A stretch of 64,000 bases of DNA from Cacconaster sp045599325 (GTDB taxonomy: Bacteria; Bacteroidota; Bacteroidia; Bacteroidales; UBA932), in contig JAZRVT010000003.1 of NCBI GenBank assembly GCA_045599325.1, forward strand, positions 19,142 through 83,141. The letters run 5' to 3'. A model generated the notes under the pieces. That model saw nothing but the letters and a program-made list of their open reading frames with translations, was not told the origin of the DNA and made no database searches. The first letter of the stretch is position 1. Each line of letters opens with the position of its first letter. This document shows positions 25,763 through 32,902 of the stretch, piece by piece. The translations under genes were made by a program, and so were the position numbers.

Positions 25763-26362
25763 TTAATTTTGGACTTGCTCCTTTTTTGCCGCCTCTTCTG
25801 CCTGCCGGACAGCGTTGAAGCAGTGGCGGCAGATAGGCTCGTAGATGTCCTTTTCGCCGAGTTCCACAAGCTTGTCGCTCGCCGAGAGGCGGTGGGAGTG
25901 CTGGGCCAGGTCGCCGCAGCGGACGCAGATGGCGTGGACCTTGGTGACATATTCCGCGATTGCCATCAGAGTCGGCATCGGGCCGAACGGCTTGCCGAGG
26001 TAGTCCATATCGAGGCCTGCGACAATCACTCTCACGCCGCGGTCGGCCAGCTGCTGGACCACGTCCACGATGCCGGCGTCAAAGAACTGCGCCTCGTCGA
26101 TGCCCACCACGTCCACATTGCTCGTGAGCAGCAGGATGGCTTCTGAAGAGTCGACCGGAGTGGACTGGATCGTTGTTGAATCGTGGGACACCACGTCGCT
26201 GTCGGAGTAGCGTGTGTCGATGCGAGGCTTGAATATCTCGACATTGAGGTTGGCGAACTTGGCCCTCTTGAGCCTGCGGATGAGCTCTTCTGTCTTTCCT
26301 GAGAACATCGAGCCGCAGATGACTTCGATCCAGCCTTTGTTTTTTGCGTTTTCTATGAACAT
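25763..26362 (-). CDS. tdk: Thymidine kinase
   Basis: A cytoplasmic salvage enzyme that phosphorylates thymidine to dTMP. From the ATG at 26362 it has 199 residues, a normal length for type II TK; the upstream 21 codons overlap the promoter and are rejected. The P-loop GSMFSGKT is near residues 17-24, and the DEAQFFD motif supplies Walker B and the catalytic Glu. The structural zinc is held by CVRC and CRHC. It is encoded head to head with rsmI with only 56 nt between starts. Confidence 0.95.
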   Translation of the reverse strand: MFIENAKNKGWIEVICGSMFSGKTEELIRRLKRAKFANLNVEIFKPRIDTRYSDSDVVSHDSTTIQSTPVDSSEAILLLTSNVDVVGIDEAQFFDAGIVDVVQQLADRGVRVIVAGLDMDYLGKPFGPMPTLMAIAEYVTKVHAICVRCGDLAQHSHRLSASDKLVELGEKDIYEPICRHCFNAVRQAEEAAKKEQVQN

Positions 26363-26368
26363 TTTGCT

Positions 26369-26376
26369 TATTTTTG
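26369..26376 (+). promoter_or_regulatory. -7 box of rsmI
   Basis: TATTTTTG matches TAnnTTTG. It points towards the opposing tdk promoter at 26404-26411, so the 5' ends of the two transcripts would overlap. Confidence 0.5.
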
Positions 26377-26403
26377 CGTTATGACAGGGGGTGACCCCAC
26401 AGA

Positions 26404-26411
26404 CAAAGTTA
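26404..26411 (-). promoter_or_regulatory. -7 box of tdk
   Basis: The minus strand reads TAACTTTG, matching TAnnTTTG, 41 nt before the tdk ATG. Confidence 0.5.
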
Positions 26412-26418
26412 GCAAAAA

Positions 26419-27132
26419 ATGTCAAAACTGTACATCGTCCCGACTCCTGTCGGCAATCTCGAAGACATCACCCTGCGGGCGCTCCGCGTCCTCAAGGAGG
26501 TGGATCTTGTTCTGGCAGAGGATACAAGGACGAGTTCCGTGCTTCTGAAGAAATTCGACATCACGACCCATATGGAGTCGCACCACAAGTTCAACGAGCA
26601 CAAGACAGTCGAGACTGTCCGCGACAGGATTCTGGCAGGTATGGACGTGGCTCTGATCAGCGATGCAGGCACTCCGGGAATCTCTGACCCTGGGTTCCTG
26701 CTTGTGCGTACCTGCGTCGAGGCAGGCATAACGGTGGAGACGCTCCCCGGCGCGACTGCTTTCGTGCCTGCGCTCGTGAGCAGCGGCTTCCCTTGCGACA
26801 GGTTTGTCTTTGAGGGTTTCCTTCCCGTGAAGAAGGGGCGCCAGACCCGTCTCAAGGAGATGGCCCTGGAGCACAGGACTATGATAATCTATGAGTCTCC
26901 GTTCCGTCTGGCGAAGACTCTCGGGCAGCTTGCCGAACACCTCGGCGCCGACCGCAGGGCCGCCGTCGCGCGCGAGATATCCAAGGTGCACGAAACAGTC
27001 CACCGCGGCACTCTTGCCGAACTTCACGGTTATTTCACCAGAAACGAGCCCAAGGGCGAGATAGTGATTGTTGTTTCATCTTTGACTGAGGAGAGAGAGA
27101 ATGAGGAGAGAGAAGAAGGAGAAACTGTCTGA
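26419..27132 (+). CDS. rsmI: 16S rRNA (cytidine(1402)-2'-O)-methyltransferase
   Basis: A 237-residue tetrapyrrole-methylase-fold enzyme. It 2'-O-methylates C1402 in the ribosomal decoding centre using SAM. The family motifs are clear: VPTPVGNLEDIT at the start, LAEDTRTSS, LISDAGTPGISDPG and LPGATAFVPALVSSG, with the FEGFLP block. The C-terminal tail is Glu/Arg-rich and overlaps the next gene by 32 bp in another frame, so translation of the two is probably coupled. Confidence 0.95.
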   Translation: MSKLYIVPTPVGNLEDITLRALRVLKEVDLVLAEDTRTSSVLLKKFDITTHMESHHKFNEHKTVETVRDRILAGMDVALISDAGTPGISDPGFLLVRTCVEAGITVETLPGATAFVPALVSSGFPCDRFVFEGFLPVKKGRQTRLKEMALEHRTMIIYESPFRLAKTLGQLAEHLGADRRAAVAREISKVHETVHRGTLAELHGYFTRNEPKGEIVIVVSSLTEERENEEREEGETV

Positions 27133-28027
27133 AGGCGCAGCATCCGGCGCAGTAGCACTGATTTTTCTTATTGTAGGATTCCAGCTGGCCCTCTTTGTGA
27201 CGAAAGTGGTCAGACGGCCTGCGGCAGATGTCCCGCCTGCTGCAGAGGAGGTACCGGCCACTGCTCTTGAGCCTGCGGATGGCGCAGGGGACGGAGGACG
27301 GCAGACGGTCCTGCCGGAGCAGCGCACGGTTCAGCCCAGTCATAAGCCGCCGCAATCCGTCTCCTCCAGAACCCGTTTCGGAGGCTATCCGCGGCCGGAG
27401 GGGAGTGGCTATCCCGCTTCCTCGCGGCCTTCCCGCAAGGTGGAGTCCTTCCGGTTCGACCCCAACACCGTCACTGTCGAAGACCTGGTGAGGCTCGGTC
27501 TCAGTCCCAAGCAGGCGGAATCCATCGAGAATTACCGCAGCAAGGGCGGCCGTTTCCGCCGCAAGGAGGACTTTGCCAGGATGTATGTTGTTTCGGACAC
27601 GCTTTTCAGCCGTCTGGAACCGTTCATAGAGATAGAAAGGCTTGAACTGAACTCTGCTGACAGTGCTGCGCTGCTTTCCCTGCGCGGCATCGGCCCGTAT
27701 TATGCTGCGAAGATCATTCAGTACAGGGATAGGCTGGGGGGCTTTCACGATGCCGGGCAACTGCTGGAGATAGAAGGCATCGATGAGGCGCGTTTCACCG
27801 GATTCAGCCAGAGCGTGAAGGTCGACACTTCGCTGATAAAAAGAATCGACCTGTGGTCGGCGCCTGAAGAGAGACTCTCTGAACACCCTTATCTCGGGGA
27901 GAAGTTCGTGCGCGCATTAGAGCGTTTCAAGAGTGTCTGCGACACCTCGGAATGGACAATTGAGAATCTTTTAAGGGAAAACATAATCACAAACCGGCGG
28001 ATTTTCGTATATTTGAAGGATATCTGA
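27101..28027 (+). CDS. Membrane-anchored helix-hairpin-helix (ComEA-like) protein
   Basis: A 308-residue protein with an N-terminal membrane segment (about 15-37), a Pro/Ser/Arg-rich linker to about residue 115, and a C-terminal part with at least two HhH units: LVRLGLSPKQAESIENYR and LLSLRGIGPYYAAKIIQYRDRLGGF, followed by a third GIDEARFTGF turn. HhH units bind DNA backbone non-specifically; in ComEA they capture incoming DNA at the membrane. Export with the domain outside is likely but not proven. A minimal ComEC gene lies far away at 60309, so a DNA-uptake role is possible. The start overlaps rsmI. Confidence 0.8.
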   Translation: MRREKKEKLSEGAASGAVALIFLIVGFQLALFVTKVVRRPAADVPPAAEEVPATALEPADGAGDGGRQTVLPEQRTVQPSHKPPQSVSSRTRFGGYPRPEGSGYPASSRPSRKVESFRFDPNTVTVEDLVRLGLSPKQAESIENYRSKGGRFRRKEDFARMYVVSDTLFSRLEPFIEIERLELNSADSAALLSLRGIGPYYAAKIIQYRDRLGGFHDAGQLLEIEGIDEARFTGFSQSVKVDTSLIKRIDLWSAPEERLSEHPYLGEKFVRALERFKSVCDTSEWTIENLLRENIITNRRIFVYLKDI

Positions 28028-28059
28028 TTGAAAGTTTCAGAAAAATTGATAAAAATTTA

Positions 28060-28090
28060 TTGCAAAACGATAAATTTTTTATTTACTTTG
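28060..28090 (+). promoter_or_regulatory. Promoter of the ABC transporter operon
   Basis: TTG at 28060-28062 and TTACTTTG at 28083-28090 are 20 nt apart, a near match to the Bacteroidota -33/-7 pattern within a very AT-rich 88-nt gap. Confidence 0.5.
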
Positions 28091-28115
28091 CGAAAAATCT
28101 AAGAATAAACGAAAA

Positions 28116-28961
28116 ATGCTCCAATGCGAAGACATCACCAAGAAATTCGGTGAATTCACAGCACTCGACGATGTGTCAATAGAGGTGCCGTCGGGTAAGA
28201 TTTTCGGTTTGCTGGGCCCGAACGGTGCCGGCAAGACAACGCTGATCCGAGTCATCAACCGTATCACCATCCCGACTTCCGGAAAAGTGTTACTGGATGG
28301 CAAACTTGTTACAGATGAGGATGTGCGTGCGATAGGATACCTCCCTGAAGAGAGGGGGCTGTTCAAGAAGATGAAGGTGGGCGAGCAGTCAATCTATCTG
28401 GCAAAACTCAAAGGTCTTTCAACTGCCGAGGCCACTGCGGAACTTAAGAAGTGGTTCATCAAGTTCGGAATCCAGAGCTGGTGGGACAAGAAGGTCGAAG
28501 AGCTTTCCAAAGGAATGGCGCAGAAGGTTCAGTTCATCACAACTGTCCTCCACCGCCCGAAGCTCCTGATCCTCGACGAACCTTTCAGCGGATTCGATCC
28601 GGTCAATGCGCAGATAATCCGGAATGAGATACTCCGGCTCCGCGACGAAGGGACGACCATCATACTCTCGACCCACAATATGGAGTCTGTCGAGGAGCTC
28701 TGCGACGAAATCGCCCTCATCAACAAGTCCCATCTTGTCGTGAGCGGCAAGACCGATGAAATCCGCAGGGAGTACGGCGACCGCAAGGTCGAGCTCGTCT
28801 ACACTGATTCAGAGGGGCGGCACACTGAAATAATCCCTGTGGAGGCTGACGGCAATGCGGTCCTCCGCGAGACTCTTGACCGCGGCGTGACGGTCAATTC
28901 ATACCGCGAGATCGTTCCGCGCATGAACGACATCTTCATCAAACTGGTAACCGGAAAATAG
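28116..28961 (+). CDS. ABC-2 type exporter, ATP-binding subunit
   Basis: A 281-residue ATPase with Walker A GPNGAGKTT at about residues 35-43, signature LSKGMAQKVQ, Walker B LLILDEPFSGFDP and a switch His in LSTHNMESVEE. The C-terminal 60 residues form the accessory domain seen in NatA/CcmA-like subunits. With the permease 12 nt downstream it forms an inner-membrane exporter of the NatAB-like class; the substrate could be Na+, a lipid or a drug and cannot be told from sequence. Confidence 0.9.
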   Translation: MLQCEDITKKFGEFTALDDVSIEVPSGKIFGLLGPNGAGKTTLIRVINRITIPTSGKVLLDGKLVTDEDVRAIGYLPEERGLFKKMKVGEQSIYLAKLKGLSTAEATAELKKWFIKFGIQSWWDKKVEELSKGMAQKVQFITTVLHRPKLLILDEPFSGFDPVNAQIIRNEILRLRDEGTTIILSTHNMESVEELCDEIALINKSHLVVSGKTDEIRREYGDRKVELVYTDSEGRHTEIIPVEADGNAVLRETLDRGVTVNSYREIVPRMNDIFIKLVTGK

Positions 28962-28973
28962 GAGGATACAGCA

Positions 28974-30353
28974 ATGAACCTTAAGAAAATAGGAATAGTC
29001 ATCGGTCACGAATACTCGACCAGGGTACGCAAGAAATCATTCCTCCTGACCACCTTCCTGACCCCGATAATGATGGGTCTGCTCATCTGTGTGCCTACCC
29101 TCATAATGATCTTCGGCGGCAATGAGCATCAGAAGGTGATGGTTGTGGACCAGTCAGGCATCGTCTCACCGTATTTCGAGGATTCCGAGGGAGTCACTTA
29201 CGAGATGGTCTCTGACGGCCGCAGCATCGATGCCCTCAAGGCGGAGTTCGACAATCTGGACTGCTACGCTGTGGTCGGGATATCCCCGTTGGATGAGAAC
29301 GGCAATGTTTCCGTGGTCTCCTATTCAAAGGAGCCTCTCAACGTGGATATCAAGAGCACTGTCAACCGCACCGTCAACAAGGCTGTGGAGGACAGCAAGC
29401 TGGTCCAGTACAATATCAAGGACCTGGACAGGATACTGTCGGACGTCAAGAGCGATATCAAGGTCAACTCGATGACTCTCGGCGAAAATGGTGACGCGAA
29501 GGAGGATACAGTCGAGGTATATATGATTCTCGCCTATTTGATGAGCTTCCTGATCTATATATTCGTCTTTATGTTCGGGACGATGGTTATGAGAAGCGTC
29601 ATCGACGAGAAGAGCAGCCGCGTGGTCGAGGTGATCGTATCGTCCGTCAAGAGCGGCGAGCTTATGATGGGCAAGATCATCGGAGTCGCACTGGTGGCCC
29701 TGACACAGTTCCTGCTCTGGATCGCCCTCACTCTTGTGATTGTATTCGCAGTCAATGCCGCAGCCGGTCCGAAACTCCTTGAGAGCCTTACAAGCGGCGA
29801 AGAGATCGCTGCCGTGGTGGCTTCACAGAATATCGACGCAAACGATATGGGAGCCGTCCTTGACGCCGCTTCCCAGAGCGAGGATGCCGGCGGAGCGCTC
29901 AAGGTCCTCAATCAGGTCCGCCATCTGAACTGGGGCTATATAATCGGCTGCTTCCTCATCTATTTCTTATTAGGATATCTGCTTTATGCGGCAATGTTCG
30001 CTGCTATCGGAGCCGCGGTCGACAATGAGGCGGACACGAGCCAGCTTCAGCTGCCTGTGACGCTGCCTCTCATAGCTGGCATTTTCATAATGCTCCACGC
30101 CTTCGAGCATCCGAGCAGCCAGCTTTCGTTCTGGGCTTCGATCATACCGTTCACTTCGCCGATGGTGATGCTCGCCCGCATTCCGTTCGGAGTTGTTCCT
30201 GCCTGGCAGCTGATTCTCTCGATCGCCCTTCTGGCAGTCACATTCCTGGCCGTGGCCTGGCTCTCGGCAAAGATATACAGGGTCGGTATCCTGACCTATG
30301 GAAAGAAGTCCTCTTTCAAGGACCTCTTAAAATGGATGAAGCAGAAAGATTAG
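28974..30353 (+). CDS. ABC-2 type exporter, permease subunit
   Basis: A 459-residue membrane protein with the ABC-2 layout: one N-terminal transmembrane helix (about 20-45), a long extracytoplasmic region (50-180), then five or six C-terminal helices. The block VDEKSSRVVEVIVSSVKSGELMMGK is hallmark NatB sequence (EKxxRxxE). It is the partner of the ATPase gene directly upstream. The following nucleotidase gene starts 7 nt later and may be part of the same transcript. Confidence 0.9.
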   Translation: MNLKKIGIVIGHEYSTRVRKKSFLLTTFLTPIMMGLLICVPTLIMIFGGNEHQKVMVVDQSGIVSPYFEDSEGVTYEMVSDGRSIDALKAEFDNLDCYAVVGISPLDENGNVSVVSYSKEPLNVDIKSTVNRTVNKAVEDSKLVQYNIKDLDRILSDVKSDIKVNSMTLGENGDAKEDTVEVYMILAYLMSFLIYIFVFMFGTMVMRSVIDEKSSRVVEVIVSSVKSGELMMGKIIGVALVALTQFLLWIALTLVIVFAVNAAAGPKLLESLTSGEEIAAVVASQNIDANDMGAVLDAASQSEDAGGALKVLNQVRHLNWGYIIGCFLIYFLLGYLLYAAMFAAIGAAVDNEADTSQLQLPVTLPLIAGIFIMLHAFEHPSSQLSFWASIIPFTSPMVMLARIPFGVVPAWQLILSIALLAVTFLAVAWLSAKIYRVGILTYGKKSSFKDLLKWMKQKD

Positions 30354-30360
30354 GATTCAT

Positions 30361-31968
30361 ATGAAAAAATACTTTCTGACTCTTTTCGCAACGCTGGCCG
30401 CATTCATTGCGCCAGCGTTTGCGCAGTTGTCATACAGCTGGACTCCTGTCCCGATGGACTCAACCTGGGATGCAGTCACAGATCCTGCGGCGACGCAGAT
30501 TATTGCCAGATATGCTCCGAAGATAGCGTCGCTCGACGAGATCATCGGCTACTCGGTGGATGAATACGACAAGCAGCGTCCGGAGAGCGGGCTCTCCAAC
30601 CTTGCGGCGGACATCATCCGCGAGGTTGCAAGCGATGCAAGCGGCAAGGATATCGACGTGGCCCTGACCAATTTCGGAGGCATCCGCACAAGCCTGCCGA
30701 AAGGTGCGGTAAGAGTCTACGACATCTACTCGATCTTCCCGTTCAACAACTATGTGGTCTGGTTCGACGTGAGCGGCAGCGACCTCAGAAGGTTCTGCGA
30801 GAATATGGCCTCTTCAGGCCGCATCGAGGCCATCAGCGGCATCAGCCTGGAAGTCGACGGCCGGACCCTCAGTTCCATCAAAGTCGGCGGCAGTCCGCTT
30901 GACGATGCCGCTACCTACAGCTTCGCGACCATCAACTTCCTGCTGGACGGCGGCGACGGCCTGACTCTCCGCAGCATTGCGAAGAATATGGTCGAGTCCG
31001 ACATATGGATCCGTGATGCGATAGTCAGCAAACTCCGTGATAGAAATGCTGCCGGAGAGAAGATTGAACTGGCTCCGGACGGCAGGGTCAAGCTGCTCAA
31101 CCAGCCTGAACGGAGAGGGAGCGGCAGGAAGGATTCCGCCCCTGCCGGCAGGGGTGAAGATGCCCGCCTTGAAAGCGAAGTGGCCTCTCCTGACCTGGTG
31201 ATTGTCCATACCAATGACACCCACAGCCAGATCGACCCTCTGCGCGTGGGATGGAACAGGGGGCTTGGCGGTGTCGAGAGACGCCTGCAGTATATCAACA
31301 GCATCCGCAAGGAGTACGGGCGGCGCAATGTTCTGCTGCTTGACGGCGGTGATTTCAACCAGGGCACCCCATACTTTACAATGGCTGGCGGTGACCTTGA
31401 GATGGAACTCGTGAACGCTCTCGGATATGATGTCCTCGCCCTTGGGAACCACGAGTTCGACAACGGGCAGGAAGATCTGGCGCGCCGCCTGAAGAAGTCT
31501 AAGTATCAGACTGTCTGCTGCAACTATGATTTCACCGGAACCCCGCTGGAGCGCTATGTGAAGCCGTACACAATTGTCCGCCGCGGAGGCCTGAAGATCG
31601 GCGTCATCGGAGTTACCTCCTATCTCGCCGGAGTTGTACTCAAGTCCCACCTTGACGGAGTGGTCCGCCTTGACAGTGTCAGCGAAGTGAACCGCTGGGC
31701 GGATTATCTCAAGAACAGGAAGCACTGTGACCTTGTAATCCTGCTTTCTCACTTCGGATATGACGGCGGAACAATGGACAAGCCGTCTGACGTGCTGATG
31801 GTGGAGAACTCCAGGAACCTTGACCTTGTGGTCGGCGGCCACAGCCACACCTACCTGTCGAAGGCCCGTGAGGTGAAGGACCTTGACGGCAGAGTCGTCC
31901 CGATCGCACAGAGCGGGGGGCAAGGCATAGCGGCAGGAACCTGGAAGATCAGTCTTTCTCGACCTTAA
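30361..31968 (+). CDS. 5'-nucleotidase with permuted domain order (C-domain first, metallophosphatase second)
   Basis: A 535-residue secreted protein. The signal peptide covers about 1-20. Residues 25-250 match the 5'-nucleotidase C-terminal substrate-binding domain, with N104-F-G-G-I-R and a later YSFATINFLLDGGDG. A Ser/Arg-rich linker (250-278) leads to a calcineurin-like metallophosphatase domain (279-535) with metal ligands in HTNDTHSQ (D286, H288), GNHEFD (N363, H364) and GGHSHTYL (H494, H496). In UshA-type enzymes the order is the reverse. In many Bacteroidales the two parts are separate adjacent genes, so this looks like their fusion. It should hydrolyse extracellular nucleotides or UDP-sugars for phosphate and nucleoside salvage. 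The end overlaps the DUF4783 gene. Confidence 0.88.
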   Translation: MKKYFLTLFATLAAFIAPAFAQLSYSWTPVPMDSTWDAVTDPAATQIIARYAPKIASLDEIIGYSVDEYDKQRPESGLSNLAADIIREVASDASGKDIDVALTNFGGIRTSLPKGAVRVYDIYSIFPFNNYVVWFDVSGSDLRRFCENMASSGRIEAISGISLEVDGRTLSSIKVGGSPLDDAATYSFATINFLLDGGDGLTLRSIAKNMVESDIWIRDAIVSKLRDRNAAGEKIELAPDGRVKLLNQPERRGSGRKDSAPAGRGEDARLESEVASPDLVIVHTNDTHSQIDPLRVGWNRGLGGVERRLQYINSIRKEYGRRNVLLLDGGDFNQGTPYFTMAGGDLEMELVNALGYDVLALGNHEFDNGQEDLARRLKKSKYQTVCCNYDFTGTPLERYVKPYTIVRRGGLKIGVIGVTSYLAGVVLKSHLDGVVRLDSVSEVNRWADYLKNRKHCDLVILLSHFGYDGGTMDKPSDVLMVENSRNLDLVVGGHSHTYLSKAREVKDLDGRVVPIAQSGGQGIAAGTWKISLSRP

Positions 31969-32344
31969 ACTGCTCTATGCAGCTGTACTGGCCGGTGGTC
32001 TTGACGTAGATGATTATTCTGAAGCGCTCTCCGCCGGCCTCAAGCAGGCCGACTGCGTAATTCATAGGAGGCTTGGATCCATTGTGGATTATACGGAAGT
32101 GCTTCGGGGTGTAGTCGGTGAAGAAATCCTTCATTATAAGCTTGCCCTGATTCCTGGAGCAGTTGCTGACTGAGCCCAGTATGTCCAGTTCGAGGTTGTC
32201 TGCGAACCAGGCTGACAGTTTCTCGCAATCGCCCGCCTGAAGGTATTTGCTTATAGGCGTGAAGACATTCTGCGAACCAGTTTGCGCAGATGCGGCATTT
32301 AAGGCCAGAATCCCTATCATTGCGGTCAGAAGCAGTCTCTTCAT
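31949..32344 (-). CDS. DUF4783 exported protein
   Basis: A 131-residue protein with a signal peptide of about 20 residues and a compact alpha/beta (NTF2-like) domain. The pattern ISKYLQAGDCEKLSAWFADNLEL and the C-terminal IIIYVKTTGQYSCIEQFKVEKD are characteristic of the Bacteroidota DUF4783 family. The function is unknown. The 3' end overlaps the nucleotidase by 20 bp, tail to tail. It is divergent from rlmH. Confidence 0.82.
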   Translation of the reverse strand: MKRLLLTAMIGILALNAASAQTGSQNVFTPISKYLQAGDCEKLSAWFADNLELDILGSVSNCSRNQGKLIMKDFFTDYTPKHFRIIHNGSKPPMNYAVGLLEAGGERFRIIIYVKTTGQYSCIEQFKVEKD

Positions 32345-32396
32345 CTGTTTTTGGATATTAACGGGCGGGATGATTTCAAAAATCAGACCAATTTGT

Positions 32397-32412
32397 TATA
32401 TTTGCAAAGGTA
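32397..32412. promoter_or_regulatory. Two abutting divergent -7 boxes (rlmH and DUF4783)
   Basis: TATATTTG on the plus strand (32397-32404) is immediately followed by CAAAGGTA (32405-32412), the complement of the -7 box TACCTTTG of the minus-strand DUF4783 gene. The two boxes touch back to front, so RNA polymerase cannot occupy both at once. Confidence 0.6.
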
Positions 32413-32422
32413 ACAAAAGTGT

Positions 32423-32896
32423 ATGAAAATCAAGCTGATTCTGGTCGGAAAAACAGTTGCGGGGTACCTCCGGGAGGGAATTGACATCTATGTCAGCCGC
32501 CTGAAGCACTATGCTTCCTTCGAGATTGCCGAACTTCCTGACCTGAAGCAGACAGCCTCGCTTTCAGAACAGCAGGTCAAATCCAGGGAAGGGGAGATGA
32601 TTCTCAAGAACGTGAAGCCGTCCGACTGGCTGGTCCTTCTTGATGAAAAAGGAAAGATGTTCTCCTCAGTTGATTGGGCACGGGATTTGGAGCAGAAGGC
32701 CGCGCATCTTTCGAAAGACCTTGTCTTTGTGATCGGCGGACCATACGGCTTTTCAGACGAGGTCTATTCCCGTTCCAATGAGAAGATATCGCTGTCACGG
32801 ATGACCTTCTCTCACCAGCTTGTGAGACTCATCTTCATGGAGCAGATATACAGGGCCTTCACGATTATCAAAGGCGAACCATATCATCACGAATAA
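32423..32896 (+). CDS. rlmH: 23S rRNA (pseudouridine1915-N3)-methyltransferase
   Basis: A 157-residue SPOUT-fold methyltransferase, which forms a knot-containing dimer and methylates pseudouridine 1915 in helix 69 of the 70S ribosome. The family signature is complete: FVIGGPYGFSDEV for SAM binding, SLSRMTFSHQLVRLIFMEQIYRA, and the C-terminal GEPYHHE. It ends 6 nt before the histidine kinase start, so the two may be co-transcribed from the promoter at 32397. Confidence 0.96.
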   Translation: MKIKLILVGKTVAGYLREGIDIYVSRLKHYASFEIAELPDLKQTASLSEQQVKSREGEMILKNVKPSDWLVLLDEKGKMFSSVDWARDLEQKAAHLSKDLVFVIGGPYGFSDEVYSRSNEKISLSRMTFSHQLVRLIFMEQIYRAFTIIKGEPYHHE

Positions 32897-32902
32897 TAGA
32901 TA

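Noticed and set aside
30814..31923. A 369-codon antisense frame in the nucleotidase gene
   Set aside because: Fully inside a gene with intact catalytic motifs; the His/Val-rich translation is typical of a reversed GC-rich coding strand.
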